Positions 52,516-62,000 of a DNA stretch of 64,000 nt are shown piece after piece. The position numbers were made by a program, and so were the translations under genes. This DNA comes from CAYWWY01 sp964580185 (GTDB taxonomy: Bacteria > Thermotogota > Thermotogae > MWEM01): contig CAZOJQ010000006.1 in the NCBI GenBank assembly GCA_964580185.1, positions 10,789-74,788 of the forward strand, given 5' to 3'. Position 1 is the stretch's first letter. Every line of letters begins with the position of its first letter. The notes beneath the pieces were generated by a model, which was not told where the DNA came from, did no database searches, and saw only the letters and a list, made by a program, of their open reading frames with translations.

Positions 52516-54600
52516 TTATCCGATCAAGCGAAAAAAGATACTCAGGATTTTGGAATCAAACTGCGCATCCGAACCTTTGCTCATCTCTGCAAGAACTGCG
52601 TTCCGATCCATTCCGGCCCGATACGCCCGGTCGGAAGTCATCGCGTCATACGCATCGGCAACAGCAATAATTTTGGATGAGATCGGAATCTGCTCTCCAG
52701 TAAGGCCCATCGGATACCCTTTGCCATCCACTCGTTCATGATGAAAGCGGACAATATGGGCAATCTCCTTTAAACCTTCCGATTGGTTCAAGATTTCAAA
52801 GCCAAAGGTTGGATGAAGTTTGATCTTCTCATACTCCTCGGGGGAAAGGCGCTCGGGTTTGTTTAAGATCTCTGAGGCTATGAGAATCTTACCCACATCG
52901 TGGACCAACCCAGCCCAGTAAATCTGCGCCACTTGCTCCTGCGAAAACCCGATTTCGGTTGCAATCATCGCTGAAAGAGAAGCAACCTTTTCAGAATGCC
53001 CTTTTGTATACGGATCATGGGCTTCAAGAAAACGAATCCATGAGGTGATAATCTCTGTCTGGAACCGCGACTGCATTTTCACATACCGACGAGAAGCGAT
53101 GAAAGTCGCCGCCAAATTGGAAAAAGCGCGCATAATCCGGATTGACTCTTCGGAAAAGCGAAATCCCGAATCTGCCGGTGTATCGATGAAGAGTACGCCA
53201 AACACCTCTTCTCGAAACTGCAAAGTAGCGCTAAGCGTTTCTCCGGCCAGTAAGGTAGCGTCGTCAAACTGGTGGAGAACATCCTCCGAGACCTTCCACC
53301 CCTTTTTGGCCTGTTTGGGGGTCACAATCACTTCCGCCCCCGGGGGAAAGGTGTGTACAGGCAATCGGATCTTCTTGAGTTTGCTGATATCATGGCCGAT
53401 GGCGGCTTCAAACCGCCAATTATCCCCATCCATCAAGGCAATAGCGCCGTATTTTCCTTGAGGAATGAGCCGGATAACAGTTTGGAGCAAATCGAGAAAG
53501 AACCTGCTTTCCTCCACCTCCATAACCGTCAACCGAGAGGATATCTGAATCATATATTCCAAGGCTTCCGCCATTTCGTCCAACTGCTGATAGGTTTCTT
53601 CGAGGGTTTCGTTGGTAGCCGATAACTCCTCATTGGAGGTGCTTAAAGCGTCATTGGCCTGCCTAAGTTGCTCATTCAGCTCCGTGAGATGGTTCTTCTG
53701 CATCTCGATTCGAGAAAGAGCTCCACGAAGGTCTCGGGTTTTCCGTTTCACCTGAATTCGCAAAAACCACAGCCCAAAGAGAATTATGGCCATAACACTA
53801 CCAACAATGATAAACAACTGGATCAACCATTGGGGGATCACTTCCCGATCCGCGGCAGGCGCGAGCAGATAATGACTGATCACCCGATGATACTCGGAAT
53901 CTCGATCGAGTTTGAATGCCCTGAGATGATCCTCAATAGCCGGGATTAATCGCTCATTCAGCAATCCATCCTTCGGAAAGGCAAACCGAAGCTCAACAGG
54001 CCGAAAGGCGAGAGTGGAAAGGAGAAGAGGAAAATTATACCGGTGTTTTGAAGCGAAAATATGGCTGACCACACCAGCATCCGCCTGTCCTGCGGCAACC
54101 ATCTCCATAACTTGAAGATAGTCACCTGGAATATCGACAAAAAGCATCGATACGCCGAATTGATCCGCTAGGATCCGAAGCTCTCGAGCATACGTATCTC
54201 CAATCACAACGGCTACAACCCGATCTTCCAGATCGAAAAACGATTGGATTTCTATGTCATTGCGGGAGAATACAACTCCCCAATTCGAGATCACGGTCTC
54301 TTTTGCAAAATCTATGATTTCCGAGCGCTCTTGGGAGAAAGCAACCGCTCCAAGGATGTCCAACGATTGCCCTTGAAGAAAGACCATACAATCCCCAAAA
54401 GTACACAAGTGGAAATCCAACACCCACCCTTCTTTCCGGGCGATTTCCTCCAGAATTTCCGGAAAGATTCCTCTGGGCATTCCTTCTTGATCGACGAACG
54501 ATAAAGGATCATTCTCGTAAATCCCTACACGGAGACTCTGCGGAAAAAGCATGCTGCTGCATACACATAGGATGATGATCCATACCCTGACTTTGCTCAT
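52516..54600 (-). CDS. Membrane HD-GYP phosphodiesterase with extracellular solute-binding sensor and GAF domain
   Basis: A 694-residue sensor. A signal region (WIIILCVCSSMLFPQS) precedes an amino-acid-binding-protein-type sensor (SBP_bac_3, about residues 22-245), one membrane helix (about 265-287), a coiled coil, a GAF-like domain (about 375-520), and an HD-GYP domain. That domain has HDVGK (LVHDVGKILIA) and HHERVDGKGYP near residue 620, so it should hydrolyse cyclic di-GMP. ATG 54600 has AAGGAGG upstream; earlier starts do not. The solute that controls it is unknown. It opposes the diguanylate cyclase in this window. Confidence 0.92.
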   Translation of the reverse strand: MSKVRVWIIILCVCSSMLFPQSLRVGIYENDPLSFVDQEGMPRGIFPEILEEIARKEGWVLDFHLCTFGDCMVFLQGQSLDILGAVAFSQERSEIIDFAKETVISNWGVVFSRNDIEIQSFFDLEDRVVAVVIGDTYARELRILADQFGVSMLFVDIPGDYLQVMEMVAAGQADAGVVSHIFASKHRYNFPLLLSTLAFRPVELRFAFPKDGLLNERLIPAIEDHLRAFKLDRDSEYHRVISHYLLAPAADREVIPQWLIQLFIIVGSVMAIILFGLWFLRIQVKRKTRDLRGALSRIEMQKNHLTELNEQLRQANDALSTSNEELSATNETLEETYQQLDEMAEALEYMIQISSRLTVMEVEESRFFLDLLQTVIRLIPQGKYGAIALMDGDNWRFEAAIGHDISKLKKIRLPVHTFPPGAEVIVTPKQAKKGWKVSEDVLHQFDDATLLAGETLSATLQFREEVFGVLFIDTPADSGFRFSEESIRIMRAFSNLAATFIASRRYVKMQSRFQTEIITSWIRFLEAHDPYTKGHSEKVASLSAMIATEIGFSQEQVAQIYWAGLVHDVGKILIASEILNKPERLSPEEYEKIKLHPTFGFEILNQSEGLKEIAHIVRFHHERVDGKGYPMGLTGEQIPISSKIIAVADAYDAMTSDRAYRAGMDRNAVLAEMSKGSDAQFDSKILSIFFRLIG

Positions 54601-54749
54601 TCCTCTTCCCTCCTTTTTCCTGGTAAGGAACGTTCTATCGATCATTTCGGAAGAGATTGCACGGTTCCTTGAGCTCCGCTTGATTCGCAAAACAGAATAT
54701 GCGATACTTGAATCGCGATCCGTATGCAGATGGACGATTATCTATGAAT

Positions 54750-54758
54750 ATTGTACCA
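54750..54758 (-). promoter_or_regulatory. Extended -10 promoter element for the HD-GYP-nadE operon
   Basis: The minus strand reads TGGTACAAT, about 150 nt upstream of the HD-GYP start. The rest of 54601-54845 holds nothing else recognisable. Confidence 0.45.
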
Positions 54759-54832
54759 TACGGAGGAATCAGAATGCATCGATCCGCTCCTGAATCGGGG
54801 TCGTTACATCATTAGTAAAGAAGGAGATGCAT

Positions 54833-54857
54833 ATCGGTTCTGATCTTAGGAACCGAT
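54833..54857 (-). terminator. Hairpin spanning the end of the sirtuin gene, weak terminator
   Basis: ATCGGTTC and GAACCGAT pair across a 9-nt loop that contains the stop codon. No clean T-run follows on the minus strand. Confidence 0.4.
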
Positions 54858-55577
54858 CATTCGCGCGCTAACATCGGAAAGAGGGGCATGAATCACAAGA
54901 TCAGCAATCGGATCAAACGGAGTCTCTTCGCGATTGATGATCACAAGCTTTGCTCCTCTTTCTTTCGCAACCAGAGGAATTTGAGCGGCAGGATATACTT
55001 GGAGCGAGCTACCCATGACCAACATCAAATCACACTGATTCCCAAAATTCCATGCCGCTTCAAAGGTATCTTGCGGAAGCATCTCTCCAAAGAAGACGAT
55101 GTTGGGTTTGATGAGCCCCTTGCATTGGTCGCACTGGGCAACTGAATGATCTGCGAGAATTGCGCGCATGTGGTTCCAAAGGTATTGCTTCCCGCATTCC
55201 ATGCAGTGACTATATTCAACGCTTCCATGCAACGGGTAAACGGTATGACTCCCCGCCCGCTGATGGAGCGTGTCGATGTTTTGGGTAATCACGCCCACCG
55301 GCCGGGTTTCGGATTCTAACGCACCAATCCAATAATGGGTGATATTGGGTTTTTTGTCCATAAAAGCAAACAGCTCCTCGCGAGCGTACCGGTAAAAGAG
55401 TTCCGGATCTTTACAAAAGTACCCCAGATCAAAAACCTTGGCCGGATCATACCGTTCGTACACACCACCCCTTCCGCGAAAATCCGGAATACCGCTGTCC
55501 GTGCTCACTCCAGCTCCAGTAAAGACCGCTGTTCGGTCGGACTGAACCATCCATTCCCGCAACTCTTCTAACCTCAT
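54846..55577 (-). CDS. cobB: Sir2-family NAD-dependent protein deacetylase
   Basis: A 243-residue sirtuin, removing acetyl groups from protein lysines with NAD+ as co-substrate. NAD-binding GAGVSTDSGIPDFRG is at residues 21-35; TQNIDTLHQRAG and the catalytic His in YPLHGSVEY follow. The zinc site is CMECGKQY and CDQCKG. It has the short bacterial length like the Thermotoga enzyme. ATG has GAGGGG upstream. It is 245 nt from the HD-GYP/nadE genes and separately promoted. Confidence 0.95.
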   Translation of the reverse strand: MRLEELREWMVQSDRTAVFTGAGVSTDSGIPDFRGRGGVYERYDPAKVFDLGYFCKDPELFYRYAREELFAFMDKKPNITHYWIGALESETRPVGVITQNIDTLHQRAGSHTVYPLHGSVEYSHCMECGKQYLWNHMRAILADHSVAQCDQCKGLIKPNIVFFGEMLPQDTFEAAWNFGNQCDLMLVMGSSLQVYPAAQIPLVAKERGAKLVIINREETPFDPIADLVIHAPLSDVSARMIGS

Positions 55578-55627
55578 TTGATCCCCTCGTCCCTTTGAAA
55601 AGCTCCTCCTTGATTCGATACAGGAAA

Positions 55628-55636
55628 ATTATACCA
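55628..55636 (-). promoter_or_regulatory. Extended -10 promoter element for the sirtuin gene
   Basis: The minus strand reads TATGGTATAATTT, an extended -10 about 50 nt upstream of the start. Confidence 0.6.
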
Positions 55637-55780
55637 TAACTCGGACCATGACGCGGAATCGGGAGGAATATTCCGAAAACTGAAGATTCCTTTCGATTAT
55701 AAATCCTCCTGCCTATGGACATACTATATTGCCCGTTCAGGGACGATTATTCCTTTGCCTGTAGGAGGCGTTCTGCGCGC

Positions 55781-55809
55781 TTGACATTCCAGATCAAGTA
55801 TGCTATACT
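55781..55809 (+). promoter_or_regulatory. Sigma-70-type promoter of the sugar ABC operon
   Basis: TTGACA and TATACT are separated by exactly 17 nt. It transcribes into a leader of about 175 nt before the first permease. Confidence 0.85.
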
Positions 55810-55841
55810 TTTTCCACAACACAGAATATATGGGGGAAGAG

Positions 55842-55994
55842 ATGAAGAGAACCCACAACTTTTGGGATTTAGCCCAAAAACAGGTTGTGGTTTTTTTTTG
55901 CTTCCTATTTGGACCAATCTTGAAATCCGCAAAACGGGCACTCATGGCATCCAATGAAGCGGCATATTCCGAAATGGGGGTGGCAGGTTCGTGA
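55842..55994 (+). CDS. Possible leader peptide gene overlapping an attenuator
   Basis: A 50-codon frame beginning MKRTHNFWDLAQKQVV, with GGGGGAAGAG before ATG 55842. Its coding region includes the terminator hairpin, and its stop overlaps the GTG start of the permease (GTGA). This is either a translated leader coupled to the permease or a coincidence of an open frame. The C-terminal half looks unlike a folded protein. The Phe/Val-rich run is encoded by the T-tract. Confidence 0.4.
   Translation: MKRTHNFWDLAQKQVVVFFCFLFGPILKSAKRALMASNEAAYSEMGVAGS
55853..55899 (+). terminator. Intrinsic attenuator in the sugar operon leader
   Basis: CCACAAC pairs with GTTGTGG (7 bp) around an inner TTTTGGG/CCCAAAA stem (7 bp) with a 6-nt loop, followed by T9. 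No plus-strand gene lies upstream, so it can only act on this operon's own transcript. A second copy of CCACAAC sits at 55814-55820, near the expected transcript start, and could compete for the 3' arm. Confidence 0.8.
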
Positions 55995-56869
55995 AACGAA
56001 AGACCCTAGATAAGCTCACGGGATGGATGGTGGTTCTTCCTTCCTTGACAACGCAAATCATCTTTATCTACCTTCCTTTGATCTGGGCTGTGTATATCAG
56101 TTTTTTCAACTGGAACATGATCCGGCCCATGAGGTATATTGGCCTGGACAATTACACCCGAATGTTCTCCAATGAAAGCTTTTGGAATTCCATGTGGGTG
56201 ACTTTCCTGTACATCATCGGGACTGTTCCCGCCTCCGTCCTTATCGGATTGGGTCTGGCTCTGCTCCTAAACATCAAATGGCTCAAAGGCAGAGGGATTT
56301 TCCGAACCGCTTTCTACATCCCTGTCATTACATCCATGGCTGCCGCTGCTGTCATTTGGGCGTGGATCTTTGAAGGAAACTACGGTCTGATGAACCAGTT
56401 ATTGGGCACGTTTGGAATCCCGCCCATCCGATGGCTGGCTGATCCGAACTTTACTCTTGTCGCATTGATGATCGTGGGGGTTTGGAAACGGATTGGCTAC
56501 AACATGGTTCTCTTTCTTGCGGGACTCCAAAATATCCCCAGTACCTATTACGAAGCCGCAGAAATCGACGGGGCCAAAACCTGGACCAAGCTGATCCGGA
56601 TTACTGTTCCACTTCTGTCTCCAACCACACTTTTTGTGGTCATTCTTCAGTTCATCGCTTCATTCCGGGTTTTTGTTTCAGTCAGCGTCATGACACAGGG
56701 AGGGCCAGCCCGTTCCACTGAAGTGATCACTTTCTATCTGTATGAAAACGCCTTCCGGTACCTGCGGTTTGGTTATGCGTCCGCGATTGCCGTTGTGATG
56801 TTTGTATTGATGATGATTTTCACCGTATTGCAGTTTCGGATCAGCAAGAATCGGGTGCATTACGGATGA
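55991..56869 (+). CDS. Sugar ABC transporter permease (UgpA/MalF-like)
   Basis: A 292-residue permease of the MalF/UgpA family. It has helix FIYLPLIWAVYISFFNWNMI, the segment FFRTAFYIPV in the form IFRTAFYIPVITSMAAAAVIW, and the EAA loop YEAAEIDGAKTWTKLIRIT, which contacts the ATPase. GTG start overlaps the leader frame's stop; an upstream GGGGGTGG is about 10 nt away. It is the first transporter gene of a permease-permease-binding protein set with no ATPase. Confidence 0.9.
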   Translation: MKRKTLDKLTGWMVVLPSLTTQIIFIYLPLIWAVYISFFNWNMIRPMRYIGLDNYTRMFSNESFWNSMWVTFLYIIGTVPASVLIGLGLALLLNIKWLKGRGIFRTAFYIPVITSMAAAAVIWAWIFEGNYGLMNQLLGTFGIPPIRWLADPNFTLVALMIVGVWKRIGYNMVLFLAGLQNIPSTYYEAAEIDGAKTWTKLIRITVPLLSPTTLFVVILQFIASFRVFVSVSVMTQGGPARSTEVITFYLYENAFRYLRFGYASAIAVVMFVLMMIFTVLQFRISKNRVHYG

Positions 56870-57696
56870 GAAAACCACCACCCGTACCCATTCGTCTGAT
56901 CGTGATCGGAGCGATCTCCGTAGTAATGATCATTGTCAACCTCCCGTTCATTTGGATGCTTGTTACAACCTTCAAAACGGAAGCAGAAGTGTTCCGAATC
57001 CCACCCAGCTTTATCCCGACCATCTTCGATCTGAGAAACTACGAACGAGCCTTTCAAATCGTCGCTCTCGATCGCTATCTACTCAATACCCTGTTTGTCG
57101 CCCTTAGTGTGACGGGTCTCCAACTTGTTTTTAACAGCTTGGCTGCCTATGGTCTCGCGCGAATCCCATTTCGAGGAAGAAAAATCGTATTTGCCATGCT
57201 CATCGGAACGTTGCTCGTCCCTCCGGAAGTGACTATGGTTCCATTATATATTATTGTCCGGCAGATGGGGATGTTTAACTCTTATCGAGCGCTTATCGTT
57301 CCCTTCATGAGCAGCGCCTTCGGGATTTTTCTGCTCCGGCAGTTTTTCATGACCATACCCAAAGACCTCGAGGAAGCTGCAATCATGGATGGAGCTGGCC
57401 GTTTGCGGATCTTTTGGTCTATCATCCTGCCTTTGTCCAAACCGGCTCTTTGGACGATGTCCCTATATGTCTTTCTGGCCATGTGGAACGAATACATGTG
57501 GCCTTTAGTAATCATCAACGATCTGAACAAGCAGATGATTCAAGTAGGAATCTCTCAATTCGTCAGCGGATGGGAGGTCCAATGGACTCTACGAATGGCT
57601 GCCTCAACAGTTGCAGTGATTCCAATCATCATTTTCTTCCTCTTCGTACAAAAACAGTTTGTGGAAGGAATCAGTATTTCTGGCATGAAAGGATGA
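56866..57696 (+). CDS. Sugar ABC transporter permease (UgpE/MalG-like)
   Basis: A 276-residue permease with the MalG/UgpE pattern: FIWMLVTTFKTEAEVF at the start, the IFLLRQFFMTIPKDLEEAAIMDGAGRLRIFW EAA-type region in parts, and the C-terminal FVQKQFVEGISISGMKG. It overlaps the upstream permease by 4 nt. Compared with the 796-residue MalG-like gene in this window it has no insert. Confidence 0.92.
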   Translation: MRKPPPVPIRLIVIGAISVVMIIVNLPFIWMLVTTFKTEAEVFRIPPSFIPTIFDLRNYERAFQIVALDRYLLNTLFVALSVTGLQLVFNSLAAYGLARIPFRGRKIVFAMLIGTLLVPPEVTMVPLYIIVRQMGMFNSYRALIVPFMSSAFGIFLLRQFFMTIPKDLEEAAIMDGAGRLRIFWSIILPLSKPALWTMSLYVFLAMWNEYMWPLVIINDLNKQMIQVGISQFVSGWEVQWTLRMAASTVAVIPIIIFFLFVQKQFVEGISISGMKG

Positions 57697-57725
57697 CCCC
57701 AACTTACCCTATGGAGGTGAATGGC

Positions 57726-58979
57726 ATGAAGAAAGGTTTATGGTTCGCATTGATCGTGCTGCTGGCAGTGGCAGCCTTTGCGGCGCCGGTCAAAGTAACG
57801 ATGTGGTATGCGCAGACAGGGATTTACTCCCAAGCGCTTTTGGACCTTGCGGAAGAGTTCAATCAACTGCATGAGGGCAAATACCGAGTGGAAATGGTGT
57901 ATACAGGCAATTATCAGGACACCATGTTGAAACTCCTGGCATCCATGCTTGCGGGAGATTTGCCAACATTGGCCCAGATCGAACAATCGAGAATTGGGCA
58001 GTTTGTGGACGGGATGGCCTTTCAGGATCTCCACGAGTTTATCCGGAGAGATTCAGCCTTCCAAAAAGAATTTGACGATTACTGGCCCCGCTTCATGGCT
58101 GCCAACACCTACGACGGAAAACTCTACGCTTTTCCTCTGAACAACAGCACTCCGCTGATGTATTACAACAAGGATCTTTTCGTGGAAGCCGGTTTGGATC
58201 CGAATCAACCTCCCGAGACATGGACACAAGTATTGGAAGTTTCAAAAAGGATCAAAGCGGTCAACCCCGACTATTTTGGCTATCGGTTGGGGAATGACGA
58301 CTGGTTGCTTGAAGCCTATCTGTGGCAGTTTGGCGCGGATATCATTTCCGATGACGGGGAAACCATGCTTATTTACTCGCCGGAAGCGGTTGAATGCTGG
58401 ACTTTCTTCCACAAAGCTGCTCATGAAGGTTATTTTGCCTATGCCCCGACCGGACCAGAGGGCAATACGCTGGATCTTTCCGGAAGAATTGGCATGGTCG
58501 GTCGATCCACGGGAAGCCTTGCCTATATGATCGAGAATACGCCGTATGAATTGGGCGCGGCCGTTATGCCCAGAGAAGTCAGGCAGATGGTTCCCATCGG
58601 TGGAGCCAATGTTTTCATGTTCGCCTCCCGCCCCCAGGCGGAAAAAGAAGCCGGTTGGGAATTTCTGAAATTCGCCACTAGCTACGAAGGAACCCTCAAG
58701 TACGCTATGTCCACTGGATACATGACCAGCAGGATCTCTGCCTTCGAGGCTCCAATCATCCAGGAGATCATGAGGGCAGACCCGAGATACGCCTTGACCT
58801 ATCAACAGCTTGCAGAAAGCGCGGTCCGGCGGCCCTGGTTTGGACCATACCCAGAAGTCCACGCAAGGATCACCTCTGCGTGGCAGACACTGATGACCGA
58901 TCCCAACGTCAATATCAATAACCTTCTTCAACGATTGCACAACGAGTGCCAGCGAATTCTTGACGACTACTACTTCTAA
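57726..58979 (+). CDS. Sugar ABC transporter substrate-binding protein (family 1)
   Basis: A 417-residue secreted binding protein with signal peptide MKKGLWFALIVLLAVAAFAA. The mature part opens KVTMWYAQTGIYSQALLDLAEEFNQ and has the family segments YDGKLYAFPLNNSTPLMYYNKDLF, PPETWTQVLEVSKRIKA and a late FMFASRPQAEKEAGWEFLKFAT. It resembles glycerol-3-phosphate or disaccharide binding proteins; the ligand is not known. Start ATG 57726 has GGAGGTG upstream. A terminator follows. Confidence 0.93.
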   Translation: MKKGLWFALIVLLAVAAFAAPVKVTMWYAQTGIYSQALLDLAEEFNQLHEGKYRVEMVYTGNYQDTMLKLLASMLAGDLPTLAQIEQSRIGQFVDGMAFQDLHEFIRRDSAFQKEFDDYWPRFMAANTYDGKLYAFPLNNSTPLMYYNKDLFVEAGLDPNQPPETWTQVLEVSKRIKAVNPDYFGYRLGNDDWLLEAYLWQFGADIISDDGETMLIYSPEAVECWTFFHKAAHEGYFAYAPTGPEGNTLDLSGRIGMVGRSTGSLAYMIENTPYELGAAVMPREVRQMVPIGGANVFMFASRPQAEKEAGWEFLKFATSYEGTLKYAMSTGYMTSRISAFEAPIIQEIMRADPRYALTYQQLAESAVRRPWFGPYPEVHARITSAWQTLMTDPNVNINNLLQRLHNECQRILDDYYF

Positions 58980-59019
58980 GTCTCGGTTTCGCTCGAATCA
59001 TAGGTTCCAGTAGTACAGA

Positions 59020-59044
59020 GAGGCGCCAAAAGGGCGCCTCTTTT
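59020..59044 (+). terminator. Intrinsic terminator of the sugar ABC operon
   Basis: GAGGCGCC and GGCGCCTC enclose AAAAG and are followed by T4. Confidence 0.85.
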
Positions 59045-59093
59045 GATCTGTATCGATCTAATCCGCATTCTATGGGATTTCTTTGGCCAATGG

Positions 59094-62000
59094 TTACAGA
59101 AGAGAACGAAGCTGCTCGATATACTCCATATCCGACTGGGCGGTTTGGTAATCCAACACCTCGCTGGCCCATTTCAACTTGCGTTCTTGAAGCTGCAAAA
59201 CCTTCTCTTCTATCGTTCCTGTAGAAAAGAGGCGATAAACGTTAACCGGCCTTGTTTGGCCAATCCGATGGGTCCGATCGATCGCTTGAATCTCCGTGGC
59301 TGGATTCCACCAAGGATCAAAGAGCACAACATAGCTTGCGCGCGTTAAATTGAGGCCCAAACCCCCCACTTTGAGTGTCAGAAGGAGGATCTGCTGATCT
59401 TCGTTTTCGTTGAACTGTTGGATAATCTCCGACCGATTTCGAACGCCGCCATGAATCACCAAATGATCTTTTCTTTGCCCTTTAAGGTGCCGAGAAATCA
59501 AATCCACCATCTGCGCGAACTGGGAAAAAACCAAAACTTTATGCCCTTCACTGCAGATTCCTTCCAAGAGTTCGTCCAAAGCTTGGATTTTCCCCGAATA
59601 CTCTGAGCCAGTCATCGATGGATTGAGAATCCCGCAATGGCAAGCCAATTGGCGGAGACGGATCAGATGGGTAAGGATCTTCCAATGATGCTTATGTAAT
59701 GAGCTTTGATCGGCCAGCATCGATTCGATTTCCCGCTTTGCTTCTGCATAGCGTTCTTTGTACATCGACTCTTGAGGCGGGGGCATATCGATAAACAAGT
59801 TTTCGATGGTTTTGGGCGGGAGTTCTTTCAACACCTCATCCTTTTTCCTCCGAAGGATGAATGGACGAATCTTTTCCTGCATTCGTGGCAAATCCCGAAG
59901 ATAATCCTGCTCAAAACGCCGATCCGAACCCAAAAAACCTGGCATGAGAAAATCAAAAATTCCTTTGATGTCCCGAGGCGTATTCTCAATGGGGGTTCCG
60001 CTCAAAGCAACCCGATTGCTCGCGGGCACCTTTCGGATCTGACGAAAGGTAGCAGTGGCTTTGTTCTTGATGAATTGGGCTTCATCCAAAATCAGATAGT
60101 CCCATTTTCGCTCCAAAAAAATGTCAATATCTTGGCGCAGCAAAGCGTATGAAGTCACAACAACATGCACCGAAGAATGGTTGATCTTTTTAGCGCTCCT
60201 TTGAGCCCCGTGATATTTCACCACCCGAATCGAAGGAGTGAATCGACTCAATTCTCGAGCCCAATTGTCCAATACAGATAAGGGTGCGACAACAAGGGCT
60301 TTGAAGGACTTGGTCGATTCTTTTCGAGCCGCCATCAGGCAAATCGTTTGGATGGTCTTTCCTAAACCCATGTCATCGGCCAACACTCCATGCAATCCAT
60401 ATTCTTCCAAGAACCGCAACCATCTGTACCCTTGGATCTGATAGGATCGAAGAGATCCTTGAAACGAATCGGGAATCGGATATGCGGGCACTTGGTCAAG
60501 GTTCCAAAACCCCTTTTGGAAAGAAAGATACCGTTCATCCGATTCAAAAAGCTCTGATGGAAGGCGTTCGAGGATTTGTTGTTCATACCAAGGAATCTGA
60601 AATCGAAGGGACGCGTCTTCGGCTTCCTCTCTTGCATCAGTGCGGTATCGGTCCAGATACCGGTTGATTTGTTGGATCAGACGGGAATCGACTTTGAATG
60701 CAGCTCCATCTACTTCCACATATTTCTTCTTCTCCTCCAAGATCCGTTTCAGAACGATGGGCGAGATTTCCTCCCCTCCGCATTCTCCCCGCAGCTGAAT
60801 CTCAAACCAATCTACCCCGGATTGCGCATCAACACGGATGCGCGCCTTTTTCGGAACGGACGCGCGCAACCGTTCATCCAAGCGGATCACCACTCGTTCT
60901 CCGGTCATAATGGGCTTTTTGGCATTATACAGAAAATCCAAGATCTCCATAATCATTGGATGATCCAGATAGACCGGATTCATCCCTTCAATCATCTGCA
61001 TATGGCAACCAGACTCAAAGACTTCAATCACCTGTTTCTCATACTCCCAGTTTCTCGCATAGATTGTGGATTGATCGTGATCGATGATCTGTTCTCTTCG
61101 GTCCACCCAAGCGATTTCTTTCTTCCCGTATCGGAACAAAACCCGTAATTCGTGCATGCCTTCTGTGGAATCCAATTGGAAAATCGCGACAGGTTCAACA
61201 AGGGTTGGATGATCCGATAGCGAAAATGCCGGACCATTTAAGTGAAGGTGTCCTCCAACGAGGGGGCTGAGGATCTCCTCAAACAGATGGGCTTTCATGC
61301 TTTCGGTAAGCTGATTGAGCGGTATTTGACCCAAATAGTGGACCAGTGATAGGATCCGTTCTTTGGACAAAGGAGTTTTTACCGGATAAACGACCCCGTC
61401 GCAACAGATTCCCAAGTCTGGGGCCCGCCCGTATAAAGCGGGATACGGATAGGAAGCAGAAGGACCTCGAAGCAAAATCTGCTCGAACGGGATCGAGATC
61501 CCTTCAGAGCGGTTGATAAAATGAATCTTCAATAGGTCTTGGTTTTGAATGAGGGCAGGACGGATTTCCAATTCCAGAGAGGGACCAAACCGAACGGGTT
61601 CGCGATCCTTGTCCCAATAGAATCGGGGGAAGTCGCAGAAAACCTTCATCATCTGGAAAATACTCGTAACCACCAATTTTCCCTCTGCTGAATCCGGGTT
61701 TTCCGGATACCCTACCGTCTGAACCTGAGAGAAAACCGGATCTTGATATTTGACAATCTCCGAAAACCGAACCCGGCGCGGGCTTGTCTTCAATGTATTC
61801 CCCCGCTTACCAACTCTTTCCGCAAAAAAAGCCAACTTCAGATCAAAACGATCCCGGATCACTTCTACGCTCATCCGTCTAGGATCCACCAAACTGATAT
61901 AATCCTGCAAGAAATGAACCGGCCGGGTATACAGCGCCTGATGGAATTCCGACAGCAAATCACGATAGTACTGGATCCGTTTGAGTCCCTGAGACAGAGA

